NCBI RefSeq assembly: GCF_000013565.1
Contig: NC_007802.1
Location: forward strand, 4,087,501-4,151,500
Direction: 5' to 3'
DNA: 64,000 nucleotides
Origin: Jannaschia sp. CCS1
GTDB lineage: Bacteria; Pseudomonadota; Alphaproteobacteria; Rhodobacterales; Rhodobacteraceae
Shown here: positions 26,097-35,780 of the stretch, one piece after another
How the letters are laid out: the number at the start of each line of letters is the position of its first letter
Position numbering within the stretch: the first letter of the stretch is position 1
Program-made: the position numbers and the translations under genes
Notes under the pieces: model-generated
What the model saw: only the letters and a program-made list of their open reading frames with translations
Told to the model about the DNA's origin: nothing
Database searches by the model: none

Positions 26097-26702
26097 TCAA
26101 CATCCGGCCAGTCGGGTGTCATCGGCCGTCACGCGATAGGTTGCCGCGATGACGGTCGGCGCGCCCGGCGGGTTGAGGGCAACGGCCCAGAGGTACACAA
26201 CACGCGGCTGCACAGCGTCGTCATTTTCGACAAACAGAATACGCACCGGTGCGCCCGGCCCGCGACGGTCACACACGACGGTCCAGCCCGGCGCCTCCCG
26301 CAGCTCGTCAGCGTAACGTTCCATCTGCGGAATGATCCGCTCCGCAGACGCGTTGAGGTCAGGAGTGCTCGCAACTGGCGCAATGGAAAGGGAGCAGGCG
26401 CCAGCAAGATTGTCAGGATAGGCATGAACGACGCGCAGATTGTCCCCCATATCCAACCCGGAATAGAGGGGGGTCTCCGCCTGCCGCGCCTCACGTTGTT
26501 CCGACAGCGCCTGCCATTCAGGCTCCGTTTCTAGACACCATTCGGTGAAAATCTGCGACACGTCAGACGCTGCCATGCCCTCCTGTGCCGCCGCCGGCAA
26601 GACGCTTGGTAACGCAAGCAACACAAGCGCAATCGCCAGCGGGATGGTGGGGGGGGCGTCGCTATAAAGCGCGCGTATTTGCGAAGCAAACCCGCCCATC
26701 AT
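26097..26702 (-). CDS. exported protein of unknown function in the Liv operon (201 aa)
   Basis: It has a signal-peptide-like hydrophobic segment (IPLAIALVLLALPSVLPAAA). The mature N-terminus is a helix ending FTEWCLETEPEW, followed by GACSLSIAP, VVCDRRG and a terminal Cys. The arrangement resembles the exported proteins downstream of livG. Its ATG overlaps the stop of the acyl-CoA synthetase by 4 bases. Function unknown. Confidence 0.72.
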   Translation of the reverse strand: MMGGFASQIRALYSDAPPTIPLAIALVLLALPSVLPAAAQEGMAASDVSQIFTEWCLETEPEWQALSEQREARQAETPLYSGLDMGDNLRVVHAYPDNLAGACSLSIAPVASTPDLNASAERIIPQMERYADELREAPGWTVVCDRRGPGAPVRILFVENDDAVQPRVVYLWAVALNPPGAPTVIAATYRVTADDTRLAGC

Positions 26703-28672
26703 TCCGCCGCCATCTGACCGGCATCCAAGGCCACCGTTTCTGCATCAATGATCTGCAACGTGGCCGAGATCTTGCCCTTGCGGCCATCCTCATAGGTCAC
26801 TTCGGTTTCGGTGTATTGCTCGGTCTTCCCGCCATACAAAGCCTCCAGCAGGTCCGCGAATTTCTCTTCCACGATCCTGCGCCGCACCTTGCGGGTGCGG
26901 GTCATTTCGCCGTCATCCGCGTCCAGTTCCTTATGCAGCACCAAAAACCGTGCGACCTGACAATGGGACAGCATCGGGTCTTCCGCGACCGAGCGGTTTA
27001 CCGCCTCCACATGGCTTTTCAGCGAGGCCAGAACCTGCGGATGCGCCGTCAATTCCTGATAGGACGCATAGGCGATATTGTTGCGCTCCGCCCAATTGCC
27101 CACGGCGCTCAGGTCGATATTGATGAACGCGGTGCAGAACTCCTTCTCGTTCCCAAAGACCACAGCCTCCAGAATGTCGGGGTAGAACTTCAGCTTGTTC
27201 TCCACGAATTTCGGCGCAAACAGCCCGCCACCGGCCATCTTGCCCACATCCTTGGCCCGGTCGAGGATCCGCAAATGGCCCGATCCCTCTTCGATGAACC
27301 CTGCATCGCCCGTGGCGACCCAACCCTCTGCATCCTTGGTGGACGCCGTCGATTCCGGGTTCTTGAAGTATTCCACAAACGTGCCTGGCGACCGGTAGAA
27401 CACTTCCCCGTTGTCGCCGATCTTTAACTCCACCCCCGGCGACGGCACGCCAACGGTGTCGGGCCGCACTTCGCTGTCCGGCTGTTGGGTGATGAAAACG
27501 CTGGCCTCCGTCTGCCCGTATAACTGCTTCAGGTTGATCCCCAGCGCCCGATAGAAGTCAAAAATCTCGGGCCCAATCGCCTCCCCGGCGGTGTAGCCCA
27601 CGCGCACACGGCTCATGCCGAGCGTGTTTTTCAGCGGCCCGATCACCATCATGTTGTCCAGCGCATAGGCCAGCTTTTCAGACCCACTCACCGGCTTGCC
27701 GTCCAGGATCTTCGGCCCCGTCTCCTTCGCCCGTGCCATCGCGCGATCAAAGAGGCCCTTCTTGAAGCGGCCCGCATCCTCCATCCGGATCATCACGCTG
27801 GTCAAAAGCGTCTCGAACACCCGGGGCGGCGCGAAGAAATATGTGGGCCCAATCTCGCGCAGATCCGTCATCATCGTGTCGGCGCTTTCGGGGCAATTCA
27901 CGCAGAAGCCTGCCCAATAGGCTTGCCCGATGGAGAAGATGAAATCGCCGACCCATGCCATCGGCAGATAGGCCAAAACCTCGTCTTCCATGCGCAGCCC
28001 GTCGAACTCGCAGGACGACTTGGACGCCTCGATGATGTTGCGGTTGGACAGGACCACGCCTTTGGGCTTTCCGGTCGTGCCCGACGTATAGAGCATCACA
28101 CAGGTGCTATCGTAGGTCAGCTCCGCCTCGCGGGCCTGCATCTCTCCGATCAAGCGGTCCCGTGCGGCGCGACCCTCCGCCTGGACATCCGACAGCGCGT
28201 GGAGCGTGGAGTGGTCGTATTTCCGCATCCCGCGCGGCTCAACGTAGATGACATGTTCAATGCCGGGCAGCGTTTCCTGCGCTTCCAGTACCTTATCGAC
28301 CTGCTCCTGATCGCCGCCGATCACGAACCGCGCGCCGCAATGTTCCAGCACATAGGTCATCTCTTCCGACACCGCGTCCTGGTAGAGCGGCACCGGCACC
28401 CCGCCCGCCATTTCGACCGCGACCATGGACCAGTACAATGCGGGACGGTTGCGCCCGATGATGGCGACGTAATCGCCCCGGTCCAGACCCAGCGCCAGCA
28501 ATCCCAGCGACAATGCTTCAATTTCGTCGAGCGTCTCGGCCCAGGTCCAGCTTTGCCAGATCCCGTATTCCTTCTCGCGATACGCATCACGCGTGCCGAA
28601 CTGGGCGGCATTGCGGCGCAGCAGCGCTGGCACGGATTGGGGGGCACCCGCAGGCGGTGTGATATCGGCCAA
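26699..28672 (-). CDS. AMP-dependent long-chain acyl-CoA synthetase-like enzyme
   Basis: A 657-aa ANL-superfamily enzyme with P-loop YTSGTTGKPKG, the YGQTEASVF motif, the WVATGDAGFI hinge region and the adenylation Lys region. It resembles the AMP-binding proteins found with Liv-type ABC transporters. It is expected to convert an imported acid to acyl-CoA at ATP cost. The start is a TTG at 28672 directly behind AAAGGGAGGA. The in-frame extension to 28783 is Arg/Cys-rich and unconvincing. First gene of the operon. Confidence 0.88.
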   Translation of the reverse strand: MADITPPAGAPQSVPALLRRNAAQFGTRDAYREKEYGIWQSWTWAETLDEIEALSLGLLALGLDRGDYVAIIGRNRPALYWSMVAVEMAGGVPVPLYQDAVSEEMTYVLEHCGARFVIGGDQEQVDKVLEAQETLPGIEHVIYVEPRGMRKYDHSTLHALSDVQAEGRAARDRLIGEMQAREAELTYDSTCVMLYTSGTTGKPKGVVLSNRNIIEASKSSCEFDGLRMEDEVLAYLPMAWVGDFIFSIGQAYWAGFCVNCPESADTMMTDLREIGPTYFFAPPRVFETLLTSVMIRMEDAGRFKKGLFDRAMARAKETGPKILDGKPVSGSEKLAYALDNMMVIGPLKNTLGMSRVRVGYTAGEAIGPEIFDFYRALGINLKQLYGQTEASVFITQQPDSEVRPDTVGVPSPGVELKIGDNGEVFYRSPGTFVEYFKNPESTASTKDAEGWVATGDAGFIEEGSGHLRILDRAKDVGKMAGGGLFAPKFVENKLKFYPDILEAVVFGNEKEFCTAFINIDLSAVGNWAERNNIAYASYQELTAHPQVLASLKSHVEAVNRSVAEDPMLSHCQVARFLVLHKELDADDGEMTRTRKVRRRIVEEKFADLLEALYGGKTEQYTETEVTYEDGRKGKISATLQIIDAETVALDAGQMAAE

Positions 28673-28873
28673 TCTATCCTCCCTTTCGCCAGCCCTCCCG
28701 GCTGGCCTGTCTCGGATGCACCCTCTCTCGACCGGGGGGCTGCCCGATATGCACCACCGTGCCACACAAGGAATGTCGGTCAAGCGTTACCTGACTTTTT
28801 CGCAAACCTTACGAATTGTAACAGGCCGGATGGGGGCCTTGGCGCGGGGCGATCAGGCGGCTAGCCATGGGAT

Positions 28874-30784
28874 ATGGCACGCGATCCCAAAACCGATACC
28901 TTCACCCGCGCAGGCCTCAACCTGATCCAGCAGGCGCTGTCGATCTACGATGCGGATCTGCGGCTGGCTGTGTCCAATCGCCCGTTCCAGGAGATGTTCG
29001 ACCTGCCCCGGCACCTCGTCACCCCCGGCGCGCGGTTCGACGAGACCATCGCCTATCTGGTCGCCCGCGGTGAATATGGGGAGGTGGAGGATGAGGCGAG
29101 TTTCGTGCAGACCCGTGTCGATCAGGCGCTGGCCTTCGTGCCCCATTATCTGGAACGGGTCCGCGCCAATGGTCGCGCGATTTCCATCGAAGGCTCCCCC
29201 CTGCCCGAGGGCGGCTGGGTCACCGTCTACACCGACATCACTGCCGTCAAACGGCAGGAGGCGCTTTTGCGCGCCCGGTCCGAGGAGCTGTCGGATCAGG
29301 TTCTGAGCCACACCGAAGAACTGGCCCTGACCAACCGCCGTCTGGAAGCCACGATCAGCCAGTTGCAGGAGGCCAAAGCCACCGTCGGAGAGATGGAGGC
29401 CCGCACCCGTCTGGTGACCGAGATGACGCCCGCCCATATCGCCCATATCGACGCGCGCGGCATCTATACCTTCACCAACCGCCGCCTGTCCTCGCTGCTT
29501 CAGGGGCGCGCGAATGATATCATCGGCCTCAGCTTTGAGGAGGCGTTGGGCGAAGACACCGCCGCCCTCCTCCGCCCCACCCTTGCGCGCGCCAGTGCGG
29601 GGGAGCCTGCGGTGCTGGAATTCTCGGAACCCGCATCGGGCCGCCGCATCCGCACGGCCTTCACGCCAGATGAGCATTCAGACGGCGGCGTCTATCTTCT
29701 GTCCACCGATGTCACCCAGGAAACCCAGGCCCGCACCGCGCTGGAGCAAACCCATAAACGAGAACTCGCGGCGCAGCTGACCAGCGGCCTCGCCCATGAC
29801 TTCGCCAACCTGCTGACGATTATTCTGGGCCTGCAGGCGCGGCTGGAAAAACTGCCCCTGCCCCATGGCGCCCATGAATTGACGGGGGCGACCCGGATGG
29901 CGGTGCGGCGCGGGGGGCTTCTGCTGGACAAGATCGCCAACATGACCAGCACCCGGGAGATCCGCGCAGCCCCCGTCGTGGTGCAGGATTTCCTTGCCGG
30001 GTTCACGCCTCTGGCCCAGGCCACGCTGCCCGATGCCGTCGCCCTGTCGGTGCGGTGCAACGTGGCCCACACTGCCCTGATGCTGGATGCCGGGTCCCTG
30101 CAAGATGGGCTGTTGAACCTTGTCCTGAACGCCCGCGACGGGATCGGTGCGGAGGAGGGGCAAATCACGCTGATCCTGCAGGACGTCAAGGACACCTGGC
30201 TGGAAATCACGGTGGAGGACACCGGGCGCGGCTTTTCCGACGCCGCCTTGGATCAGGCGCTGAACCCGTTTTTCACCACCAAAGGGGATGAGGGGTCGGG
30301 CCTGGGCCTCACCATGGTCTATGATCTTGTGAAGCTCGCGGGCGGCACCCTGCGCCTGTCCAATTCAGCAAGTGGCGCGCGCGTCATGCTGCGGCTGCCC
30401 CTGCGTCCCGCTCAGGCCGATGCGCGCCCCCGTCTGATCCTTCTGGTTGACGATATGTCCGAGATCCGCGCGCAGGTCCGTGACCTGCTGACCGACCTGG
30501 GCCATCAGGTGATCGAGGCCGCAACGGCGGAGGAGGCGCAAACGCTGGCCGATCTGCCGGGCCTCGACTGGGTCCTGTCGGATATCCATCTGGGTGAAGT
30601 CGACGGCGTTGCCGTCCTGGGCCACATCGCGGACCGCCACCCCGCCCTGCGCCTGTCGCTGATGACATCCCTGCCGCCCGATGATCCGCTGTTCATGGCG
30701 GGGGCGGCCCGCTGGCCGGTCCTGCGCAAACCCATCGACGTCAGCGCCCTCGCGGCCTTGTTGATGACGGAGGTCACCCCATGA
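28874..30784 (+). CDS. PAS hybrid sensor histidine kinase/response regulator
   Basis: A 636-aa soluble protein with no membrane segments. It has two PAS-like domains (about 10-125, PAS-7 type with FDLPRHLVTPG; and about 180-290) separated by a coiled coil. A histidine-kinase core follows with an H-box GLAHDFANL, N-box NLVLNARDGIG, G1 EDTGRGF and G2 GSGLGLTMVYDLV. The C-terminal receiver domain has its phospho-acceptor in LSDIHLGEVDG. It is encoded divergently from the Liv/ligase operon and overlaps the downstream regulator by 4 bases. It probably controls that operon (inference). Confidence 0.88.
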   Translation: MARDPKTDTFTRAGLNLIQQALSIYDADLRLAVSNRPFQEMFDLPRHLVTPGARFDETIAYLVARGEYGEVEDEASFVQTRVDQALAFVPHYLERVRANGRAISIEGSPLPEGGWVTVYTDITAVKRQEALLRARSEELSDQVLSHTEELALTNRRLEATISQLQEAKATVGEMEARTRLVTEMTPAHIAHIDARGIYTFTNRRLSSLLQGRANDIIGLSFEEALGEDTAALLRPTLARASAGEPAVLEFSEPASGRRIRTAFTPDEHSDGGVYLLSTDVTQETQARTALEQTHKRELAAQLTSGLAHDFANLLTIILGLQARLEKLPLPHGAHELTGATRMAVRRGGLLLDKIANMTSTREIRAAPVVVQDFLAGFTPLAQATLPDAVALSVRCNVAHTALMLDAGSLQDGLLNLVLNARDGIGAEEGQITLILQDVKDTWLEITVEDTGRGFSDAALDQALNPFFTTKGDEGSGLGLTMVYDLVKLAGGTLRLSNSASGARVMLRLPLRPAQADARPRLILLVDDMSEIRAQVRDLLTDLGHQVIEAATAEEAQTLADLPGLDWVLSDIHLGEVDGVAVLGHIADRHPALRLSLMTSLPPDDPLFMAGAARWPVLRKPIDVSALAALLMTEVTP

Positions 30785-31485
30785 CAGACGCCCCCTTGGT
30801 GAGCATTCTGGATGACGAGCCGCAGATCCGCGCCATGCTGTCGGAGGCGTTGACGGATGCCGGGTTTCGCACCGCCACCTACGCCCGCGCCACGGAGTTT
30901 GAGGCCGCCCTGCGCCACACCACGCCGGATGTGTGCCTCGTGGATCTGGGCCTGCCGGACCGCGACGGTCTGGCCGTCGTCCACCGTCTGGCGCTCGAAT
31001 CCGGCGCCGCGATCATCATCATTTCGGGCCGCGCGCAGGTGCAGGATCGCGTGACGGGACTGGAACTGGGGGCGGACGATTACATCATCAAGCCGTTCGA
31101 TCCGGCCGAGGTCATCGCCCGCGTCCGCGCCCGACTGCGCAGCCCCAAAACGCCCGAGCGGTCCCAGAATACCGCCCAGTTCAACGGTTGGACCGCGCAA
31201 TTCGACAGCTACGTCCTGACGGACAGGGATGGCGTCGAGACGCCCTTTTCCCACGCCGAAGGGGAGGTGTTGCGCCTCTTCCTGAACGCGCCCAAACGCC
31301 TGATCTCGCGCCAGCATATGCAGGAAACCCTTGGCGGTGCGGCGGGCGACAGCTTTGACCGCGCGATGGATGTCCGCATCTCTCGCCTGCGCACGAAACT
31401 GGGCGAGGACCCGAAAAATCCGCGCCTGATCAAGACGATCTACGGGGCGGGCTATATCTTTCTGGGGGACGTGACTTGGTCGTAG
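30781..31485 (+). CDS. OmpR/PhoB-family response regulator
   Basis: A 234-aa regulator. The receiver domain has acidic residues DDE (11-13), phospho-acceptor Asp55 (CLVDLGLPD) and the KPFDP Lys. A C-terminal winged-helix DNA-binding domain (DVRISRLRTKLGEDPKNPRLIKTIYGAGYIF) follows. The ATG overlaps the TGA of the kinase gene, so they form a two-component pair. Likely targets are the divergent Liv operon or its own promoter. Confidence 0.92.
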   Translation: MTDAPLVSILDDEPQIRAMLSEALTDAGFRTATYARATEFEAALRHTTPDVCLVDLGLPDRDGLAVVHRLALESGAAIIIISGRAQVQDRVTGLELGADDYIIKPFDPAEVIARVRARLRSPKTPERSQNTAQFNGWTAQFDSYVLTDRDGVETPFSHAEGEVLRLFLNAPKRLISRQHMQETLGGAAGDSFDRAMDVRISRLRTKLGEDPKNPRLIKTIYGAGYIFLGDVTWS

Positions 31486-31541
31486 GCGACGGCGGGTTTG
31501 CCTGCTAGCGTCGCCCCGGTCGTAGCCAGGCGGGAGCCCCC

Positions 31542-32594
31542 ATGCATCTCTGGATCCGAGCGGAAGAGCGCGCCAATGAACGGCGCGTGGGCATCACCCC
31601 CGTAGGCGTCTCACGTCTTTTGGCAAACGGGCTGGATATAACGGTCGAAGACAGCCCCATCCGCGTCATCCCCATCGACGGTTTCCGCCAGTCGGGCGCG
31701 CAGATCGCAGCCGCCGGGTCGTGGCGCAGCGCGCCGGAGGATGCGGTGATCTTTGGCCTGAAGGAACTGCCTGAGGACACCGGTCCTTTGCGCCACCGGC
31801 ACATCCTGTTCGGTCACGCCTTCAAAGGTCAGGCCGACGGGGCCCATCTGCTGCGGCGTTTTCGGGACGGCGGCGGCGCGCTTTACGACCTCGAATATCT
31901 GGTGGACGAGACGGGCCGCCGCGTCGCCGCGTTCGGCTATTGGGCGGGCTTCGTCGGTGCGGCACTCAGCGTCGCGGCCTGGGCTGCACAGCACGCGGGC
32001 AGGACCCTGGACCCCGTGGCCCCCTGGCCCGATCAAACCGCCTTGATCGACGATGTTCAGACCCGCCTGACCGCAGCGCAGGCCCCCCTGCCCACCGTCT
32101 TGATCATTGGCGCCCTCGGCCGCACCGGAACCGGGGCAAGTGCCTTTCTAAATGCGCTTGGCATCCAGCCCACCGCATGGGACATGGCCGAGACCGCCCA
32201 TGGCGGGTCGTTCCCGCAGGTCCTGTCCCACACGATGTTCCTGAACTGCATTCTCGCTATGGACGGCGTGCCCGTCTTCGTGCCTGCGACAGCCAAAGAC
32301 GCCCCGCGCGCGCTGCGGGTCATCGGCGATATCGCCTGCGATCCCAGTTCGGATTTCTCGCCCATCAAGGTCTACGACCGGGTGACCACCTGGGCGGAGC
32401 CGACCCTGCGCGCCGCGGACGCTCCGCCGCTCGACGTCATGGCCATCGACAACCTGCCGTCACTGCTGCCGCTGGAAAGTTCCACGGATTTCGCCGAGCA
32501 GCTTTTGCCGCACCTGCTGGCCCTGCCGCAGATCGACGAAGGGGTCTGGGCACGCGCCCATGCCAGCTATCAACACGCCCTCGGGTCACTCTGA
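31542..32594 (+). CDS. saccharopine dehydrogenase (lysine-forming type)
   Basis: A 350-aa protein with an alanine-dehydrogenase/PNT-like N-terminus (MHLWIRAEERANERRVGITP) and a Rossmann segment (TVLIIGALGRTGTGASAFLNALG). Active-site-like features are KELP and FGHAFKGQ. This resembles NAD-dependent saccharopine dehydrogenase (L-lysine-forming), which in bacteria takes part in lysine/saccharopine interconversion. It is monocistronic and well conserved in Rhodobacterales as I recall. Confidence 0.85.
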   Translation: MHLWIRAEERANERRVGITPVGVSRLLANGLDITVEDSPIRVIPIDGFRQSGAQIAAAGSWRSAPEDAVIFGLKELPEDTGPLRHRHILFGHAFKGQADGAHLLRRFRDGGGALYDLEYLVDETGRRVAAFGYWAGFVGAALSVAAWAAQHAGRTLDPVAPWPDQTALIDDVQTRLTAAQAPLPTVLIIGALGRTGTGASAFLNALGIQPTAWDMAETAHGGSFPQVLSHTMFLNCILAMDGVPVFVPATAKDAPRALRVIGDIACDPSSDFSPIKVYDRVTTWAEPTLRAADAPPLDVMAIDNLPSLLPLESSTDFAEQLLPHLLALPQIDEGVWARAHASYQHALGSL

Positions 32595-32621
32595 CCCACC
32601 GGAGTATGCGGCGACCCGGCC

Positions 32622-32936
32622 CTAAAGCAAGTCGCCTTCCTGCCGGGCCACATCCAGATCCAGGGCTTCGGCCCCCGCCTCTAGATGATCTGCAAAATGC
32701 GGGCTGCCGAACAGGTAATCCGCTGTGGGAACCGACGCCTCTTCCCGCGCCATTGCCAGAGCCTCGGAGAATTCTTCCGCCTCGTAGCTGCCGCGCCCGA
32801 TCCAGAAGATCGTGACCAACTCGGCCTGTTCCTCCTCGGGCAGACGCTCGATGAAACTGCGCAATTCGCCTTCGGCACGCTCCATCTGATGACCCATCAA
32901 GATCACCTGGGCCACGATCCGTGATGAGATTTCCAT
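32622..32936 (-). CDS. DUF3775 domain protein
   Basis: A 104-aa acidic, helical protein. The motif FIERLPEEEQAELVTIFWIGRG followed by EEFSEALAMAREE is typical of DUF3775 proteins. No signal peptide or membrane segment. GGAGCGG precedes the ATG. Function unknown. It faces the saccharopine dehydrogenase gene. Confidence 0.85.
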   Translation of the reverse strand: MEISSRIVAQVILMGHQMERAEGELRSFIERLPEEEQAELVTIFWIGRGSYEAEEFSEALAMAREEASVPTADYLFGSPHFADHLEAGAEALDLDVARQEGDLL

Positions 32937-33008
32937 ATCCCGCTCCTTCCCATTTCCTGACCTCAGGAAACCAGATGCAGCGGCCCGGCGCTTTGACTCA
33001 GGACAAGC

Positions 33009-33746
33009 TCAGCGGCGGAAGAAGATCCATTCATAGACCGACGTCGGCAGGAACCGCGACAGGCGGAACAGCAGGCTGAAGCCAATCGGGAACGCCTTGT
33101 GGAACGTATCGGTGTTCATCTGCTCGAACACCTCGCGCGCGGCGACCTCGGGCGTCATCATGAACGGCTTGGGATGCGGGTTGTTGTCCTGCATCTGGGT
33201 CTCGATATAGCCGGGGTTGGCCAGCTGCACGAGCACGTTGGTGTCTTTCAGGTCCCCGTGCATGGATTCCGCCAGCGACATCAGCCCCGCCTTGGAGGCC
33301 GAATACCCGATGGCGCCGGGCAGGCCGCGATAGGCCGAGAGCGATCCGATCAGCATGATGTGCCCGGAATTGCGTTCCACCATGGGGCCAATGACCTGGC
33401 CGATGACCCGCGCGGCCCCGATCAGGTTGACATCGAACAATTGCTCGACCTTGTCGGCGTCCCACTCCGTGGCCTTGATCAGCGTCCCCAGCCCGGCCAG
33501 GAACACGACGCCGTCAACCTCGCCCACGGCCTCCGCCGCCGCCTCCACCGACGCGCGGTCCGAGACGTCTACGGTCACGACCGTCGCCGCACCGGGCAAG
33601 TCTTCGGCCACCGCGTTCAGCTTGTCCTCAGATCGCGCGGACAGCACCACTTCGATGCCGGATCGGCTCATCAGGCCAGCCAATTCACGCCCAAGACCGT
33701 CTGACGCTCCGATCAGCCAATACCGCTTTCCCGTCCAATCCCGCAT
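33009..33746 (-). CDS. short-chain dehydrogenase/reductase of the RpoE regulon-type operon
   Basis: A 245-aa classical SDR with a Rossmann motif GASDGLGRE near the N-terminus, the catalytic Ser in GSLSAYRG and Tyr-x-x-x-Lys (YSASK). It is probably NAD(P)H-dependent with unknown substrate. It is the last gene of the leftward operon facing rpoE. In R. sphaeroides an SDR occupies the corresponding place (RSP_1087 in my recollection). The ATG at 33746 lies behind AAAGGAT. Confidence 0.9.
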   Translation of the reverse strand: MRDWTGKRYWLIGASDGLGRELAGLMSRSGIEVVLSARSEDKLNAVAEDLPGAATVVTVDVSDRASVEAAAEAVGEVDGVVFLAGLGTLIKATEWDADKVEQLFDVNLIGAARVIGQVIGPMVERNSGHIMLIGSLSAYRGLPGAIGYSASKAGLMSLAESMHGDLKDTNVLVQLANPGYIETQMQDNNPHPKPFMMTPEVAAREVFEQMNTDTFHKAFPIGFSLLFRLSRFLPTSVYEWIFFRR

Positions 33747-33789
33747 CAAAAATCCTTTCACTTGCAGCCCCAGAAGGGCGCGTCGTCTA

Positions 33790-35019
33790 TTAACCCGTGG
33801 GGCGCGTCATTCGTTCCCCCGGGAGGGGCGTAAATACCAATAGCGCCATCGCGCCCAATTTCAGCACGCAGGGCACCCCTGCATATAGGTAGGTCAAAAG
33901 TGCAATCGCACTTTCCGGCGATGCGTCTCCTGCGCGAAACCCTGCCGCTTCCAGAGAAGGAAGTAGCGTGATCGCGGCAATCGCCAACGTGGCCTTGGAG
34001 ACAAAGGCCCAAAGGCCGAACGCCTCGCCTGCATCGGGGGCCACATCCGCCATTCTTGCGGCAAAGGCGGCGGGCAGCAACGCGAAATCCGCGCCGAGGG
34101 CAAAGCCGGTGATCACACAGACAACCGCGAAGGCTATGGTGTCGCCGGGTCCGAGCATAAGCGCGCCCGCGAAGCCCGCAATCGCCAGACACATGGCCAG
34201 GAACAGCATCCGGCGACTGCCATAGCGGGCGGCCAGCCCACTCCAGACCGGGGCGGATAGGGCGGCCATGATGAAGAACAGGATCAGGAACGCCCCCGCC
34301 CAGTCGCCCGCCTCCAACACGCTTTCCACGTAGAACAGGAACAGCGTCGACGACACCGCCACGGGGGCCGCGTTCAACAAAGCGATCAACAGGAGGCGGC
34401 GCGCCAACGGGTCCCGCAGGACCGGCCCGAAGCCCCCGGAGTTAGGCCCTGCGCCCGCGCCCCATTCGCTCCGCATCAACCAGACGGCGAGGGCCACCAA
34501 CACCGCAAAGGACACGGCGAAACCGCTGAACCCCAGCACAAACGGCGCGATGGAGGCGATGCAAACGCCCAAAAGCGCGCCCGTCTCCCGCCAGGCCGCC
34601 AATTTCAGATGCCCGCCCGAAATACGGTCTGCGGCGGTCACACCTTCGGAATACATGCAGATCGTCAGGAATGAGAAAGCCGAGAACAGACCGATCATCG
34701 TCAGCGTGAACCACACCAGCGGCGGGACCGGCGGGGCGATGGCAAAGAGCCCGATCATCGACGCCGCGATCACCCCCGAAACCACCAACACTGCCGCGCC
34801 ACGCGCCGCGCGCAAGCGGCCCGCCAGCCAGCCCAGGACCGGGTCCTGCACCACATCGAACAGGCGCAGGCCAAACAGCACAGCCGCCAGCGCCGTCAGG
34901 CTGACGCCATAGGTATCCACATAGAATTTCGGTGCGTGGATGTAGATCGGCAGGCCCGCACTGGCGAGCATCGCCGCAAAGACAGCATATCCGGGGAGGG
35001 ACGGTTTGGCGTCTCTCAC
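33790..35019 (-). CDS. MFS transporter (sugar:cation symporter type)
   Basis: A 409-aa protein with about twelve membrane helices and MFS/GPH-family features, such as DVVQDPVLGWLAGRLRAARG in the first cytoplasmic loop. Ligand unknown. I chose the GTG at 35019, which overlaps the DUF1365 stop (GTGA) and has GGAGG upstream; an ATG-less extension upstream lies inside the DUF1365 gene. Third gene of the operon controlled from near 37110. Confidence 0.88.
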   Translation of the reverse strand: MRDAKPSLPGYAVFAAMLASAGLPIYIHAPKFYVDTYGVSLTALAAVLFGLRLFDVVQDPVLGWLAGRLRAARGAAVLVVSGVIAASMIGLFAIAPPVPPLVWFTLTMIGLFSAFSFLTICMYSEGVTAADRISGGHLKLAAWRETGALLGVCIASIAPFVLGFSGFAVSFAVLVALAVWLMRSEWGAGAGPNSGGFGPVLRDPLARRLLLIALLNAAPVAVSSTLFLFYVESVLEAGDWAGAFLILFFIMAALSAPVWSGLAARYGSRRMLFLAMCLAIAGFAGALMLGPGDTIAFAVVCVITGFALGADFALLPAAFAARMADVAPDAGEAFGLWAFVSKATLAIAAITLLPSLEAAGFRAGDASPESAIALLTYLYAGVPCVLKLGAMALLVFTPLPGERMTRPTG

Positions 35020-35780
35020 CGAGAGACCTCCTCCGCCGGCGGCTCTGGCCGGTTGCGGTATGACGCCCCCTTCCACCACAATTTCAGCGCTTGCCAGTGG
35101 ATCAAGCCAAGCACCCGGCGCGACCCAAACGGGCGGCGCAATGCAGCGCGCAGGATGGAGCCGTTGGTCAATTGCACCCGCGCCCCGGTCAGTGTCGCCA
35201 GAACGCCCTCGTTCCCGGTCGTGAACTCGATCCAGATACCGACACGGTCAGGGCGGATGTCAAACCGGAACGTGTACCCGCCGTCGATGGGCTGGAACGG
35301 CGAGACGTGGAAGATCTTGGTCGCGGTCAGCGTATCTTCGCGGCTGATCGGACGTTGGTCGTGATGCGCACAAAGATAGGAATGACGGTCCCCGAAGGTA
35401 TTGGAAACCTCCGCAATCACCGCCCGCAGGCGGGTCTGGCGATCATAGGCCAGCCAGAAGGACACCGGGTTGAAGACATGTCCCAGAACCCGCGGTTGCG
35501 CCAGAAGCATCAGCTTGCCATCGGCCACATCGCTTAACCCGTGGGCCTCCAGCACCGCCCGCGCCCAGGGCGCGCCACTGCCTTGCTTCGGTGCCCCACC
35601 GTGGTCGCTGTCCTGCAGCGAAAACAGCCCCGCCCGATTGCGCCCGAAGAAGGCAGGCCCGCGCAGGGGAGCCTCCGCATCCAGCAGCACATAGTCGATC
35701 CCGTAGGTGAACGCGTTCTCCACCGCGCCCCGGCGGCCATGGAACGTCTGCCCCTGGATATGATCGACAGCTTCACTCAT
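35016..35780 (-). CDS. DUF1365 family protein
   Basis: A 254-aa protein. DUF1365 hallmarks are GQTFHGRRG with an N-terminal H-x-R, VLGHVFNPVSFWLAYD, EVSNTFGDRHSYL, KIFHVSPFQPIDGGYTF and HWQALKLWWKG. It is nearly always paired with the FAD oxidoreductase encoded just upstream. The pair is implicated in membrane fatty-acid modification under singlet-oxygen stress. The biochemical role is unproven. ATGA overlap with the upstream gene. Confidence 0.92.
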   Translation of the reverse strand: MSEAVDHIQGQTFHGRRGAVENAFTYGIDYVLLDAEAPLRGPAFFGRNRAGLFSLQDSDHGGAPKQGSGAPWARAVLEAHGLSDVADGKLMLLAQPRVLGHVFNPVSFWLAYDRQTRLRAVIAEVSNTFGDRHSYLCAHHDQRPISREDTLTATKIFHVSPFQPIDGGYTFRFDIRPDRVGIWIEFTTGNEGVLATLTGARVQLTNGSILRAALRRPFGSRRVLGLIHWQALKLWWKGASYRNRPEPPAEEVSR

